24,611 bases of DNA, taken from assembly GCA_035370245.1 (NCBI GenBank), contig DAOOVO010000060.1, positions 1-24,611 of the forward strand. Reading direction: 5' to 3'. Of the stretch, positions 1 to 7,454 are shown piece by piece; within the stretch, counting starts at the first letter, position 1, and each line of letters starts with the position of its first letter. Both the position numbers and the translations under genes were made by a program. Source of the DNA: Pseudobacteroides sp035370245 (lineage in GTDB: Bacteria; Bacillota; Clostridia; Acetivibrionales; DSM-2933). The notes below the pieces were generated by a model, which was given only the letters and a program-made list of their open reading frames with translations, was not told the DNA's origin and made no database searches.

Positions 1-103
1 AAGTTGTCAAGGTACATCTATTGTAAAAAAAGAGTTTATGCAGTGGAATCATTATATAATGGTTTGAAAAATTTTTTCTATAAATTCAATAATTATAAGA
101 AAA

Positions 104-146
104 CACCAAAAAAGTGATATATTATTATAATATCACTTTTTTGGTG
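104..146 (-). terminator. Terminator of the cheW-mcp operon
   Basis: A perfect 17-bp inverted repeat (104-120 and 130-146) with a 9-base loop lies 13 bases past the mcp stop codon. The arms carry an A6/T6 tract, so the hairpin could stop transcription from either side. Its inner core (AAAAAAGTGATAT) is identical to that of the terminator at 3133-3174. Confidence 0.85.
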
Positions 147-158
147 CAAATAATTTAC

Positions 159-2030
159 TTAGTACTTGCCAAATTCACCGTTGTCTAACAATGTAATGTT
201 TTTTGGAGATTCTTCTTTATAATCGTTGTTTGATTTTAATTTATTGGTATCTATTTCCTCATTTTGTTTGTTAAGATTCTTTTGCTTTTTTTCTGTAATG
301 TCGTTAATCATCTTCATGATTTCAGGACTGAGCTCCTTAAAATTGTTGTTTGCTATAGATTTCACATTTTTTAACTTAAATTTGGCAACGGACTCTTTCA
401 GGAATTGAGCCTGGCTGGATAATTCTTCACTAGCAGCCGCACTCTCTTCGGATGTAGCCGAATTGGTTTGTACCACCTGCGATACCTGCATGATTCCTTG
501 ATTTATCTGTGCCACAGCCGATGCTTGTTCATTGGAAGAAATAGCTATATCATTGACCAGAGAAGCAGCTTTTGAAACATCACCCACTATCTTATTGAGT
601 GCTTCTGCTGTTTCCTTGGCTATCTTAGTACCATTTTCAGTCCTTTTTATTGTTCCTTCAATCAATTCAGTAGTCTCTTTTGCCGCATTAGCAGACCTTG
701 CAGCAAGGTTTCTGACCTCTTCAGCCACCACAGCAAATCCCTTACCGTGCTGTCCGGCCCTTGCTGCTTCAACTGCTGCGTTCAAAGCAAGAATATTGGT
801 CTGGAAAGCTATTTCATCAATTACTTTAATAATTCTTGAAATGTTTGCTGAGGAGTTATTGATTTCCTCCATAGCATTTAGCATATCACCCATCTGTCTA
901 TTTCCCTGCTCTGCATTGTCTTTAGCAACACCAGCCAGTTCATTGGCCTGGTTTGCATTCTCTGCATTTATTTTTGTCTGTGCAGATACTTCTTCGAGAG
1001 AAGCCGTCAATTCCTCTATTGCACTTGCCTGTTCTGTAGCTCCTTGTGAAAGCTGCATGCTGGAATCCGATACCTGCTTCGCACCGGTTGCTACCTGTTC
1101 TGCAGCATAGTTGATATTACTGAGCACTTCGTTATTTGTTTCTATCATTTCGCTGAGCTTTTTACCCAACAGATCTTTGTCGGATTTTACTTTGACCTGT
1201 ACTGTCATATCGCCCGAAGCCATCTTTTCCACCACAAGAGCTTGTTCTCTGATATTTTCTATCATTTTATTGAAGGATTCCGCCAATTTACCGACTTCAT
1301 CCTTTGTATCTATTTTAACATTTACATCTACATCTCCTACTGCAAGTTTGTCGGCAGCTTCAACCATTTTGCCAATAGGTTTACTGATAATTCGGGATAT
1401 AAATAGTCCCAAACCAATAGCTGCAATCACACCTATAAATATCACAATAATCATCGTTCTTGAAGCGGTAGATGCAATTTCCTTATTTTGTTCCATTCTA
1501 GTTTTTGCACCATTGGAGTTATATTCCACTAAATCATCAAATAAATTCATCAACACGTCTCCAATATCGGTAATTTCTCCAAGGGCTAATTCTTTTGCCT
1601 GTTCTTTCTGCCCTGCTTTTATAAGTTCAACTAATTTATTAACCCGGGATTTAAATTCCTCCCATTGAGGTTTTAATTCATTAAACCGCTTGCGGTCAAC
1701 CTCATTGATAATTCCTTCCTCGTACAAGCCTAGATACTCTTCAGTCTTTGCAATATGTTCTGATATTTTTTTTATGCAATTTTCCAGTTCTTCTTCAGTG
1801 TCCATCATAAAAATTTTTGTTGTATTATACCTTATCCTCTGGAATCTGACGGATGCATTTCCAGTATAGTCAAGCCCTAGTGTGTTTTCCTCATACATTA
1901 ATACATCCGCTTCGCTCATATCATTGATGTTTATAAGAGCAACACCCCCAACCACTCCTGCAATAGTTGCAACAATCAAAAAACTTATAATTAATTTTGC
2001 AGATATCCTTAAATTAAAAAACCAACGCAT
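159..2030 (-). CDS. Methyl-accepting chemotaxis protein (transmembrane, HAMP, MCP signalling domain)
   Basis: Membrane chemoreceptor that would control CheA through CheW. Residues 11-33 and about 191-213 are transmembrane segments flanking an extracytoplasmic helical-bundle sensor of about 155 residues. A HAMP domain follows (about 214-266), then a second HAMP-like stretch (SGDMTVQV, from about 272). The MCP signalling tip holds EIAFQTNILALNAAVEAARAG at about 406-426 and GFAVVAEEVRNLA at 431-443. The tail after residue 553 is Asn/Lys/Glu-rich and shows no NWETF-type CheR tether. The start is set by AAGGAGGATTAAATAATG. The gene follows cheW by 18 bases, so the two form an operon ending at the hairpin at 104-146. 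The ligand cannot be told from sequence. The family call is certain; the specific role is open. Confidence 0.96.
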   Translation of the reverse strand: MRWFFNLRISAKLIISFLIVATIAGVVGGVALININDMSEADVLMYEENTLGLDYTGNASVRFQRIRYNTTKIFMMDTEEELENCIKKISEHIAKTEEYLGLYEEGIINEVDRKRFNELKPQWEEFKSRVNKLVELIKAGQKEQAKELALGEITDIGDVLMNLFDDLVEYNSNGAKTRMEQNKEIASTASRTMIIVIFIGVIAAIGLGLFISRIISKPIGKMVEAADKLAVGDVDVNVKIDTKDEVGKLAESFNKMIENIREQALVVEKMASGDMTVQVKVKSDKDLLGKKLSEMIETNNEVLSNINYAAEQVATGAKQVSDSSMQLSQGATEQASAIEELTASLEEVSAQTKINAENANQANELAGVAKDNAEQGNRQMGDMLNAMEEINNSSANISRIIKVIDEIAFQTNILALNAAVEAARAGQHGKGFAVVAEEVRNLAARSANAAKETTELIEGTIKRTENGTKIAKETAEALNKIVGDVSKAASLVNDIAISSNEQASAVAQINQGIMQVSQVVQTNSATSEESAAASEELSSQAQFLKESVAKFKLKNVKSIANNNFKELSPEIMKMINDITEKKQKNLNKQNEEIDTNKLKSNNDYKEESPKNITLLDNGEFGKY

Positions 2031-2048
2031 TATTTAATCCTCCTTGAT

Positions 2049-2543
2049 TTATATTACATTGCTTAAACTATCCATCAATTCATCCGAAAGCAACTTCTCA
2101 CAATCCATTATAAGCTTAACATCGCTTCCGATTTTACCAATGCCCTTAATATACTTATTTCCGGTATGGCTTAAATCCGGTGGAGCGACAATATCTGCAC
2201 TCGGAATGGACAGCACTTCCGAGACGCTATCTACAATGAGCCCGATGAGAATATTTTCTGCATCAATAACAATTACACAAGTCCTATCATTATACTCTTT
2301 GAATTCCTTTTTAAATCTTAGTCTCACATCCATCACAGGGATTATTTTTCCTCGCAAATTTACTATTCCTCGAATGTAATCAGGTAATTCAGGCACTTCA
2401 GTAATAGGTTGTATCCCTATAATTTCTGTCACATATTTAATCTCAATTCCGTAGTACTCCTTTCCAAGAGTAAATGTTAAAAACTTGTCCTTCTGTGCTT
2501 CTTCTTGCTGTACCTCCAACTCATCTACCAACACTTGAGACAT
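2049..2543 (-). CDS. cheW: Chemotaxis coupling protein CheW
   Basis: Single-domain CheW adaptor of 164 residues that links receptors to the CheA kinase at the inner face of the membrane. After a Gln/Glu-rich N-terminal leader of about 20 residues the CheW fold begins (FLTFTLGKEYYGIEI). The conserved VPELPDYIRGIVNLRGKIIP segment and VDSVSEVLSIP follow. Length matches the family. The start is supported by a strong AAGGAGGTG placed 7 bases before ATG. It is the first gene of the cheW-mcp operon. No cheA, cheY or flagellar gene is in the window, so this may be a dedicated partner of the adjacent MCP rather than the main chemotaxis CheW. Confidence 0.96.
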   Translation of the reverse strand: MSQVLVDELEVQQEEAQKDKFLTFTLGKEYYGIEIKYVTEIIGIQPITEVPELPDYIRGIVNLRGKIIPVMDVRLRFKKEFKEYNDRTCVIVIDAENILIGLIVDSVSEVLSIPSADIVAPPDLSHTGNKYIKGIGKIGSDVKLIMDCEKLLSDELMDSLSNVI

Positions 2544-2663
2544 TTTTCTTCACCTCCTTATGAAAATTAATATTAATTAATTCGTTATTTTATCAGTGAC
2601 TTTTTATCACTGTTCGACCCATTAACACAATAAAGTTTATAAAAATAAGCTGACTTGACTTAG

Positions 2664-2679
2664 GGACAAAAAAGGACAA
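2664..2679 (-). promoter_or_regulatory. TTGTCC direct pair upstream of cheW
   Basis: On the cheW sense strand TTGTCC occurs twice, exactly 10 bp apart, about 120-135 bases before the cheW start. The same hexamer occurs twice 20 bp apart, in sense orientation, upstream of agrB (23787-23824). Integral helical-turn spacing is typical of direct-repeat regulator sites, but the T-rich context makes chance plausible. Confidence 0.2.
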
Positions 2680-2786
2680 TAGTACCTAATGGTTTTTCAA
2701 TGGAAATTGTTTTATTAATCCCATCGATTAACCCTTTAACAAACTTTTAAAGAAAATAAAATGATTATCAATTTCATTTTGGATAA

Positions 2787-2831
2787 TTAGAAGAGTTGTA
2801 TTGCAGGTTCAATGCACCGTTGCTTTGACAT
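2787..2831 (-). CDS. Possible 14-residue leader or signal peptide ORF
   Basis: ATG at 2831 starts a 14-codon frame, MSKQRCIEPAIQLF, preceded by AAGGGAG with a 7-base spacer, which is a good ribosome binding site. The Shine-Dalgarno sequence lies in the apical loop of a predicted hairpin (2830-2865) and the start codon at its base. The last codons form one arm of the outer stem 2790-2801/2864-2874. A weak hairpin (ATTATC/GATAAT) followed by a T-rich stretch comes just after the stop. An overlapping 24-codon frame starts at 2848 but has no ribosome binding site. No family is recognised; the ORF may be chance. Confidence 0.22.
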   Translation of the reverse strand: MSKQRCIEPAIQLF

Positions 2832-2874
2832 ATTATTGCTCCCTTCATTGTCAGCAAAATAATATACAACCTTC
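2790..2874 (-). ncRNA. Possible structured RNA element
   Basis: GAAG/CTTC plus GTTGTAT/ATACAAC form an outer stem (2790-2801 with 2864-2874, one bulged base). It encloses a hairpin with arms 2830-2840 and 2853-2865 (ATATTATT and GCT helices, two-base bulge) and a small TGCA/TGCA hairpin near 2802-2816. This branched layout resembles a leader RNA, but it matches no riboswitch class I can recognise; c-di-GMP riboswitch core motifs are absent. The strand is inferred from the small ORF and from cheW. Confidence 0.22.
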
Positions 2875-2916
2875 AATACTAAACAAGAACTTTTTGAATC
2901 AATTAAATTTTAGTTA

Positions 2917-2933
2917 ATGTATCATGGATACAT
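2917..2933. promoter_or_regulatory. 17-bp operator-like palindrome
   Basis: ATGTATC and GATACAT are perfect 7-bp arms around a 3-bp centre. On minus, a TTGATT lies directly before it and TAACTA directly after it at a 17-base distance, so it would sit inside the spacer of a weak minus-strand promoter. This is the geometry of a repressor site; the promoter itself is poor. Confidence 0.3.
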
Positions 2934-2993
2934 AATCAAATTGAACCATAGTTAATATTAATTCTACGATAAAACCAAAATTCCTTCTTTTTT

Positions 2994-3011
2994 CTTTGGA
3001 ATTTTCCAAAG
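2994..3011. repeat. 18-bp palindrome CTTTGGAA/TTCCAAAG
   Basis: Perfect 8-bp arms with a 2-bp centre. The centre is too tight for a good RNA hairpin, which favours a protein-binding site over a terminator. It is flanked by an A/T-tract of the opposite composition on one side (TTCTTTTTT). Confidence 0.3.
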
Positions 3012-3132
3012 CGATACAAGATTATCATCAAAAATAATATAATTTTACATAATCTTTGAGCCTTAATCTGGCATAGAAATCAGCAAATTTATAGCATGGA
3101 GACAGGAAAGTAATCCTGTATAATAACTTAAC

Positions 3133-3174
3133 AAACAAAAAAGTGATATGTGGTATAATATCACTTTTTTGTTT
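3133..3174 (-). terminator. Terminator of the DUF2339 gene
   Basis: A perfect 17-bp inverted repeat (3133-3149 and 3158-3174) with an 8-base loop, 26 bases after the stop of the membrane protein gene. The arms contain an A6/T6 tract. The inner 13 bases of each arm equal those of the mcp terminator. Confidence 0.85.
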
Positions 3175-3200
3175 AAAACCAGAATTGATTATCACTATAA

Positions 3201-4820
3201 TTAGTTATCAAATGAACTATCATCATTTACCATCAATACCGGTTCTTTCCTCTTCATAAACTCCTCATTTTCATCCTTCCACAAATTATTGACATAGGAT
3301 ATTGCAAAAGTTATAACGCTCAATATAAACAGTACAAGTATTTTAGCAATGGTGTCTGCGCTTGAAAGATCAATGAATATTGTTTTTGCCGCTACCAGTA
3401 CCAGTACCGCTGAACCGAACCATCTGAAAAATGCCTGTTTGCTGTATGCCCCCCATCCAAAGAGAATCAGCGAGTATATTCCCCATGTTATTGAATAAGT
3501 AAGATTAAGATCTATAAATGTTATTCTGTAATTTTCCCATAAGTTATCTATCTGGAATGTTAAGAGTCCTCCTACAATAATGTGGCTTATAATTGCATAT
3601 GTATTTGTCATGTAGTAGTTGAATGAATCATTTTCCGACTGTTTACCAAATACATTGAGCTTTACATTGACCGATATGTAGAAACCGAATACTGCAAGCA
3701 ATACCCATGCCATTCCCGAGAAGTTCAATATTGGTATAAATATTCCGAACCAGTTGCCAATTGGTGTTATCCATGTTGTCAAGAACCAGTACAATGCTGT
3801 TAAAGCCCAAATTCCTATAGCTGCTATTTTAAGATAATCCAGATTCTTGATCTGAGCTACAATCAACACCGATATTGCAATAATCGTCCATAAATACACA
3901 GTGATCATCGGTTTTATATCAAGACCTGTACCAATATCATTCAATGCTATGAGGATAAGAAGCAATCCTCCAAAGAACTTGCTCATTACTGCTACTGTGA
4001 ATTTTCTAAGCATTGCGTATACAACAAGTGCTGCACCTATATAAACCAATCCGATAATTCCAAGTACTATAGAGAAGGGAGTTGTGCCATCCATTATAAT
4101 GAGGGACCAAAGCCCGAAAATTACTCCGTTTGATATTCCGAGATAAAGGTTAAGACCGTTAAAATTCTTGCCATCCTTCCAGGAAGATACTACAAATCCG
4201 ATTACATAGAAAATGAATGCAGCCGCTGCATATTTGAATGGAAACTGCCAGTTATCGGGTCTGTAATACAGGTAATAGGTTGAAAAGAGTAGCCATGTTG
4301 CTATGAATGGGATTAACCTTAATTCCGACCATTTTTTATTAACGCTCACATAAAAAGCAGCAGAATTAATAACAAGGAGATATAGGAATAGTGTAAATAT
4401 GGCACTTTCGGATTTCATAACAAGGGGTGCTATAAGTCCGCCTAAAAGTCCAATGTTCATAAGAATTCTAAAGTCAAACTTAAAGGAATATATGCTGATT
4501 ACAAGTGTCACAGCCACCATAAGAAGAAATACCGTCATAGAGCTCCACATTGAGTAATATATTCCTGCAAAAGCAAATGTTGTGTACAACAATGAAGTTC
4601 CCAAGCCTGTTAAAATCTCGCTTACCGCTGACTTACCCTTCTGACCTGCAGTTGCTCCGCCAACAGCAAAGCCGACGCCGGCAACAATACCCAACATAAT
4701 TTTCAATTGGTTAGATATTAAGCCTTTGTTTACTGCAAACCTAAACAGATAAGAGAATGTAAGGAACATAAATACTGCACCTAATAGGGTTATCCAGTGC
4801 TTTTTTAATAAGTTATTCAT
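3201..4820 (-). CDS. DUF2339-like polytopic membrane protein
   Basis: About 539 residues, almost entirely hydrophobic segments (roughly 15-18 predicted membrane spans) with a short charged C-terminal tail. The N-terminal pattern fits DUF2339: a first span followed by FRFAVNKGLISNQLK, then a Gly-rich GVGFAVGGATAGQKG, GLGTSLLYTTFAFAGIYY and LGGLIAPLVMKS. Members are often longer with a cytoplasmic N-terminal coiled coil, which is missing here. The function of the family is unknown. An upstream in-frame ATG at 4829 has AAAGG touching it; the ATG at 4820 has AAAGGATGG at proper spacing, so 4820 is chosen. The gene follows a sensor kinase and response regulator in the same direction and is preceded by an AGTCAT array, suggesting it is their target. 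That link is inference. Confidence 0.82.
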   Translation of the reverse strand: MNNLLKKHWITLLGAVFMFLTFSYLFRFAVNKGLISNQLKIMLGIVAGVGFAVGGATAGQKGKSAVSEILTGLGTSLLYTTFAFAGIYYSMWSSMTVFLLMVAVTLVISIYSFKFDFRILMNIGLLGGLIAPLVMKSESAIFTLFLYLLVINSAAFYVSVNKKWSELRLIPFIATWLLFSTYYLYYRPDNWQFPFKYAAAAFIFYVIGFVVSSWKDGKNFNGLNLYLGISNGVIFGLWSLIIMDGTTPFSIVLGIIGLVYIGAALVVYAMLRKFTVAVMSKFFGGLLLILIALNDIGTGLDIKPMITVYLWTIIAISVLIVAQIKNLDYLKIAAIGIWALTALYWFLTTWITPIGNWFGIFIPILNFSGMAWVLLAVFGFYISVNVKLNVFGKQSENDSFNYYMTNTYAIISHIIVGGLLTFQIDNLWENYRITFIDLNLTYSITWGIYSLILFGWGAYSKQAFFRWFGSAVLVLVAAKTIFIDLSSADTIAKILVLFILSVITFAISYVNNLWKDENEEFMKRKEPVLMVNDDSSFDN

Positions 4821-4881
4821 GTATACCATCCTTTCAAATTAGATATGTTATGAAAAAGTTTTATCTGCATTCCATAATCTA

Positions 4882-4911
4882 ATTATAGATGGATTAAGTC
4901 GCTCTTCCCAG
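4882..4911 (-). promoter_or_regulatory. Weak-35 promoter of the DUF2339 gene
   Basis: TATAAT on minus at 4887-4882 gives a start near 4875. The hexamer 17 bases upstream (TGGGAA) is a poor -35. That would suit an activator-dependent promoter, with the AGTCAT sites at about -45 to -95. Confidence 0.4.
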
Positions 4912-4919
4912 ATATCCCA

Positions 4920-4972
4920 AGTCATTAATTGCCATCCTAAAGTCATAACCACATATATGACTTTAGTCATAT
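4920..4972. promoter_or_regulatory. Cluster of four AGTCAT half-sites
   Basis: AGTCAT occurs at 4920-4925, 4941-4946 and 4965-4970, and inverted (ATGACT) at 4957-4962. The first two are 21 bp apart. The last two form an 8-bp palindrome with a 2-bp centre (4955-4972). The middle two also form a perfect 10-bp inverted repeat (4938-4947 and 4956-4965), so two mutually exclusive hairpins are possible in RNA. There is no T-run on minus after them, so a simple terminator for the upstream regulator gene is unlikely. NarL-family activator sites are the favoured reading. Confidence 0.4.
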
Positions 4973-4976
4973 CCCT

Positions 4977-5624
4977 TTATACAATACGATTCTTTATGGC
5001 ATATACAGCCAGCTGAGTCCTGTCTTTAAGCTCTGCCTTATCCAGTATCCCTGTTATAATATTTTTCACAGTTCCCTCTGTGATAAAAAGCTCTTGACCT
5101 ATTTCCTTATTGCTTTTACCGTCAACGATAAGCTTTATTACTTCAAGCTCCCTATCCGTAAAATGTATTGCAATATTGTTTTGTGCCGTAGGTTTGTCCG
5201 GCTCGCTATCACTTACTTTTTTAACCACATTGTCAAAAACATCATGATGTATTATACTCATTCCTTTTGCAACACTTTTTATTGCAAGAATCAGATCCTC
5301 CGGATCCGCATCCTTTAGTAGGTATCCTGCAGCACCGTTTTGCAATGCATTTTTTATGTTTTCATCATTATTAAAAGTAGTAAGTATTATAACCTTTATA
5401 TTGGGATATTTTGACTTTATCAACCTTGTCCCTTCAATGCCGTCACATACCGGCATCATAATGTCCATCAGCACGACATCCGGTTTAAATTGGTCGCAAA
5501 GCTTAAGTGCATCCTCTCCATTTCCTGCCGTTGCTTCAACTTTAATACCCGGATCTTGCTCAATTATAAATTTCAAGCTCTGCCTGAGCATGGCCTGATC
5601 GTCAATAATCAATACCTTTATCAT
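4977..5624 (-). CDS. NarL/LiaR-family response regulator
   Basis: Two-component DNA-binding regulator of 215 residues. The receiver domain (1-118) has the acidic pocket IIDDQ (D8, D9), phospho-acceptor D54 in VVLMDIMMP, a Thr in ILTTF and Lys in LLKDADP. A LuxR-type helix-turn-helix domain follows (about 150-212; FTDRELEVIKLIVDGKSNKEI and ITEGTVKNIITGIL). The longest frame starts at 5648, but GGGGTG lies 5 bases before the ATG at 5624, and MIKVLIIDDQ is the normal beginning. It follows its kinase gene by 63 bases and precedes the DUF2339 gene. The target genes are unknown; the AGTCAT array next door is a candidate site. Confidence 0.93.
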   Translation of the reverse strand: MIKVLIIDDQAMLRQSLKFIIEQDPGIKVEATAGNGEDALKLCDQFKPDVVLMDIMMPVCDGIEGTRLIKSKYPNIKVIILTTFNNDENIKNALQNGAAGYLLKDADPEDLILAIKSVAKGMSIIHHDVFDNVVKKVSDSEPDKPTAQNNIAIHFTDRELEVIKLIVDGKSNKEIGQELFITEGTVKNIITGILDKAELKDRTQLAVYAIKNRIV

Positions 5625-5687
5625 ACAAGCACCCCATAAAAATCTCATAAAAAAATCTTATGAATAAAAGACTTTATAAATTATATA

Positions 5688-7409
5688 TTAGTTAAGCGGA
5701 ATTTCTACTCTTAAGTTAAAACCGCTCTCACCGTCAGAGCCATACATCACCTTTCCATTTACAGTTTTCAGCCTCTCTTCCATTCCTGTAAGACCGAATC
5801 CTTTTGTAATTTTGCTGCAACCAATACCGTCATCAAGTATAAAAAGCTTAATAAAATCTTTATCAAACCGCAAAATAATATTTACATTTTTGGCTTTTCC
5901 ATGCTTTACAGAGTTTGTTAATGCTTCCTGGCATATCCTGTACAATATATCTGAATACCTGCTGATGTCATTTGGTTCCATACCTTCAAAAGTAAAATCT
6001 ATTTCCACTCCCGACAGTCTGAAATCTGAAAACATATTTTTAAGGGATGTTATAACACTATTGGAATTAAGCATCTCCGGCCTCAAACCGTTTATCGACC
6101 TTCTTAACTCCTTTAACCCCTCTTTAGATATTTTCAATGCTTCCTTAAGCTTATCTCCTGTAGTATCTGCATCATTTTTATATGTTATATTAGCTACCTC
6201 AAGTATTGAAATCAACAATGTCATTGTATGCCCTAACGTGTCATGTACATCATGTGCAAACCTGTTGCGTTCTTTTGCAATGGTCAGTTCTTCAACTGTT
6301 GAAGCATACTTTGCCAGCTCATCATTCATTGCATTAAGCTCAATATTTTTTTGATTAAGTTCATCCATCATGTTTTTATACTCTGTTATATCGACAAATG
6401 TCAGTGCTTTTGCAATCACATCCCCATGTTTATCCAAAACCGGATGAAACTTCATATGATAAGTTTTTTTCGATGGTTTAAGTAATGTTATTTCTGTAGA
6501 AACTATAGAAGGCTTTAGACCCTTTACCTCTTCAACAAATTCCGGTTTAATTTTCCCCGACGAAATTGCCTCAATCTTTTCAAACACTGCAGTTATATCT
6601 GCATCTTTCTTTATACCCTCATCAATGTGAATATTACTTAAAAAAGCTGAATTCCAATCAATAACCTTATTGTTTATATTAAAGACCAAAACAGCGTCAT
6701 TCATCTTTTCTACAATATCTCTTCTTGCTATAGGCACAACATCAAGAAATCTGTATTTAAAAGTAGCTACAGCAATTAAAAGCATTGTAAGAGAAAAGCT
6801 CACCGGGGTTAGATCAAAGCCTAGATCTACAATATGAGTTACCGATAAAAAATTAGAAATAATGGGTATAAGAACTGCAAGTATTAAAACTATTATCTGG
6901 ACTTTTACATTTCTGGTCTGATTGCTATATTTTTTAGTAAGTGCTAAAATGCCTAAGAAAATGTATACATAAGTAACAAATACAATAACCCAGAAATAAA
7001 TCTGTCTTCCGCCGGAATCATCTATGCTTGTCTTAAATATTCTATGATAATCATTTGTCAATACGACCAAATAGTTAACTATGGGTATAATGGCGGCAGG
7101 TATTACTATTTTCTTATTGAAAAAACTTTTATTTTCAACAAAGAGATTGCAAAACACCATCCATCCGAAGCTTAGAAAACATATGGAGAAATAATTGATT
7201 TTCATGAAGGTTATTTTATCTGAATATTCCTGTACCATCAGCTCAAATGTATATCCCAATGACCATACAAAAACCAGGACCTGACAAAAAGTATAGCACA
7301 AGAAAAGACTGGATTTCTTTGCCTTAAAAATAAAATACACAACCATCATGAATGACAAAACTGCAGAAATGATAGGCAAAATACAGTTGGCTGTAAGTAA
7401 AAAACGCAT
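5688..7409 (-). CDS. Membrane sensor histidine kinase (7TM, PAS, HisKA_3, HATPase)
   Basis: 573-residue kinase of the NarX/LiaS class. About seven N-terminal spans (residues 8-215) resemble the 7TM histidine-kinase sensor module. A PAS-like domain follows (about 230-342; VLVFNINNKVIDWNSAF and a closing FVDITEYK), then a coiled coil (345-378). The HisKA_3 domain contains RFAHDVHDTLGH, with H389 the likely phospho-site. The HATPase_c domain has N-box RICQEALTNSVKHG, G1 DDGIGC and G2 GFGLTGMEERL. The start is backed by AGGAG 8 bases upstream of ATG. It is upstream of its cognate regulator. The sensed ligand is unknown; seven spans with little extracellular sequence suggest a membrane-embedded or small-molecule signal. 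Confidence 0.93.
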   Translation of the reverse strand: MRFLLTANCILPIISAVLSFMMVVYFIFKAKKSSLFLCYTFCQVLVFVWSLGYTFELMVQEYSDKITFMKINYFSICFLSFGWMVFCNLFVENKSFFNKKIVIPAAIIPIVNYLVVLTNDYHRIFKTSIDDSGGRQIYFWVIVFVTYVYIFLGILALTKKYSNQTRNVKVQIIVLILAVLIPIISNFLSVTHIVDLGFDLTPVSFSLTMLLIAVATFKYRFLDVVPIARRDIVEKMNDAVLVFNINNKVIDWNSAFLSNIHIDEGIKKDADITAVFEKIEAISSGKIKPEFVEEVKGLKPSIVSTEITLLKPSKKTYHMKFHPVLDKHGDVIAKALTFVDITEYKNMMDELNQKNIELNAMNDELAKYASTVEELTIAKERNRFAHDVHDTLGHTMTLLISILEVANITYKNDADTTGDKLKEALKISKEGLKELRRSINGLRPEMLNSNSVITSLKNMFSDFRLSGVEIDFTFEGMEPNDISRYSDILYRICQEALTNSVKHGKAKNVNIILRFDKDFIKLFILDDGIGCSKITKGFGLTGMEERLKTVNGKVMYGSDGESGFNLRVEIPLN

Positions 7410-7454
7410 TTCACACTCTCCTGACTTAATTTATGTACTGCGTTTTTTCAAATC

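Larger units (their letters stand above)
2544..3132. other. Palindrome-rich intergenic region upstream of cheW
   Basis: No convincing long gene lies in these 589 bases. They hold an unusual number of short perfect inverted repeats: 2565-2578 (AT-only), 2594-2612 (CAGTGA arms), 2715-2731 (TTAATC arms), 2917-2933, 2994-3011 and 3102-3119 (ACAGGA arms). There is also a larger foldable block at 2790-2874 with a possible 14-codon ORF, and a 10-bp-spaced TTGTCC pair at 2664-2679. The cheW promoter must lie here. I found no clean sigma-A or sigma-D match; a poor sigma-D resemblance on minus (TAAA, 15 bases, ATTAATAA, near 2711-2737) is not convincing. Confidence 0.6.

Noticed and set aside
532..1668. 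Two long plus-strand open frames inside the mcp gene
   Set aside because: They run antisense to a clear MCP, lack ribosome binding sites and show low-complexity Ser/Ile composition typical of shadow frames.
2711..2737. TAAA-N15-ATTAATAA as a sigma-D promoter for cheW
   Set aside because: The -10 element agrees with GCCGATAA in only about half the positions.
3061..3120. Possible c-di-GMP riboswitch upstream of the chemotaxis genes
   Set aside because: The conserved core of the class I or II motif is absent; only a 6-bp ACAGGA hairpin is present.
5625..5687. Hairpin TCATAA/TTATGA with T-run between kinase and regulator genes
   Set aside because: A 6-bp AT stem is too weak for a terminator and the gene pair is clearly cognate.
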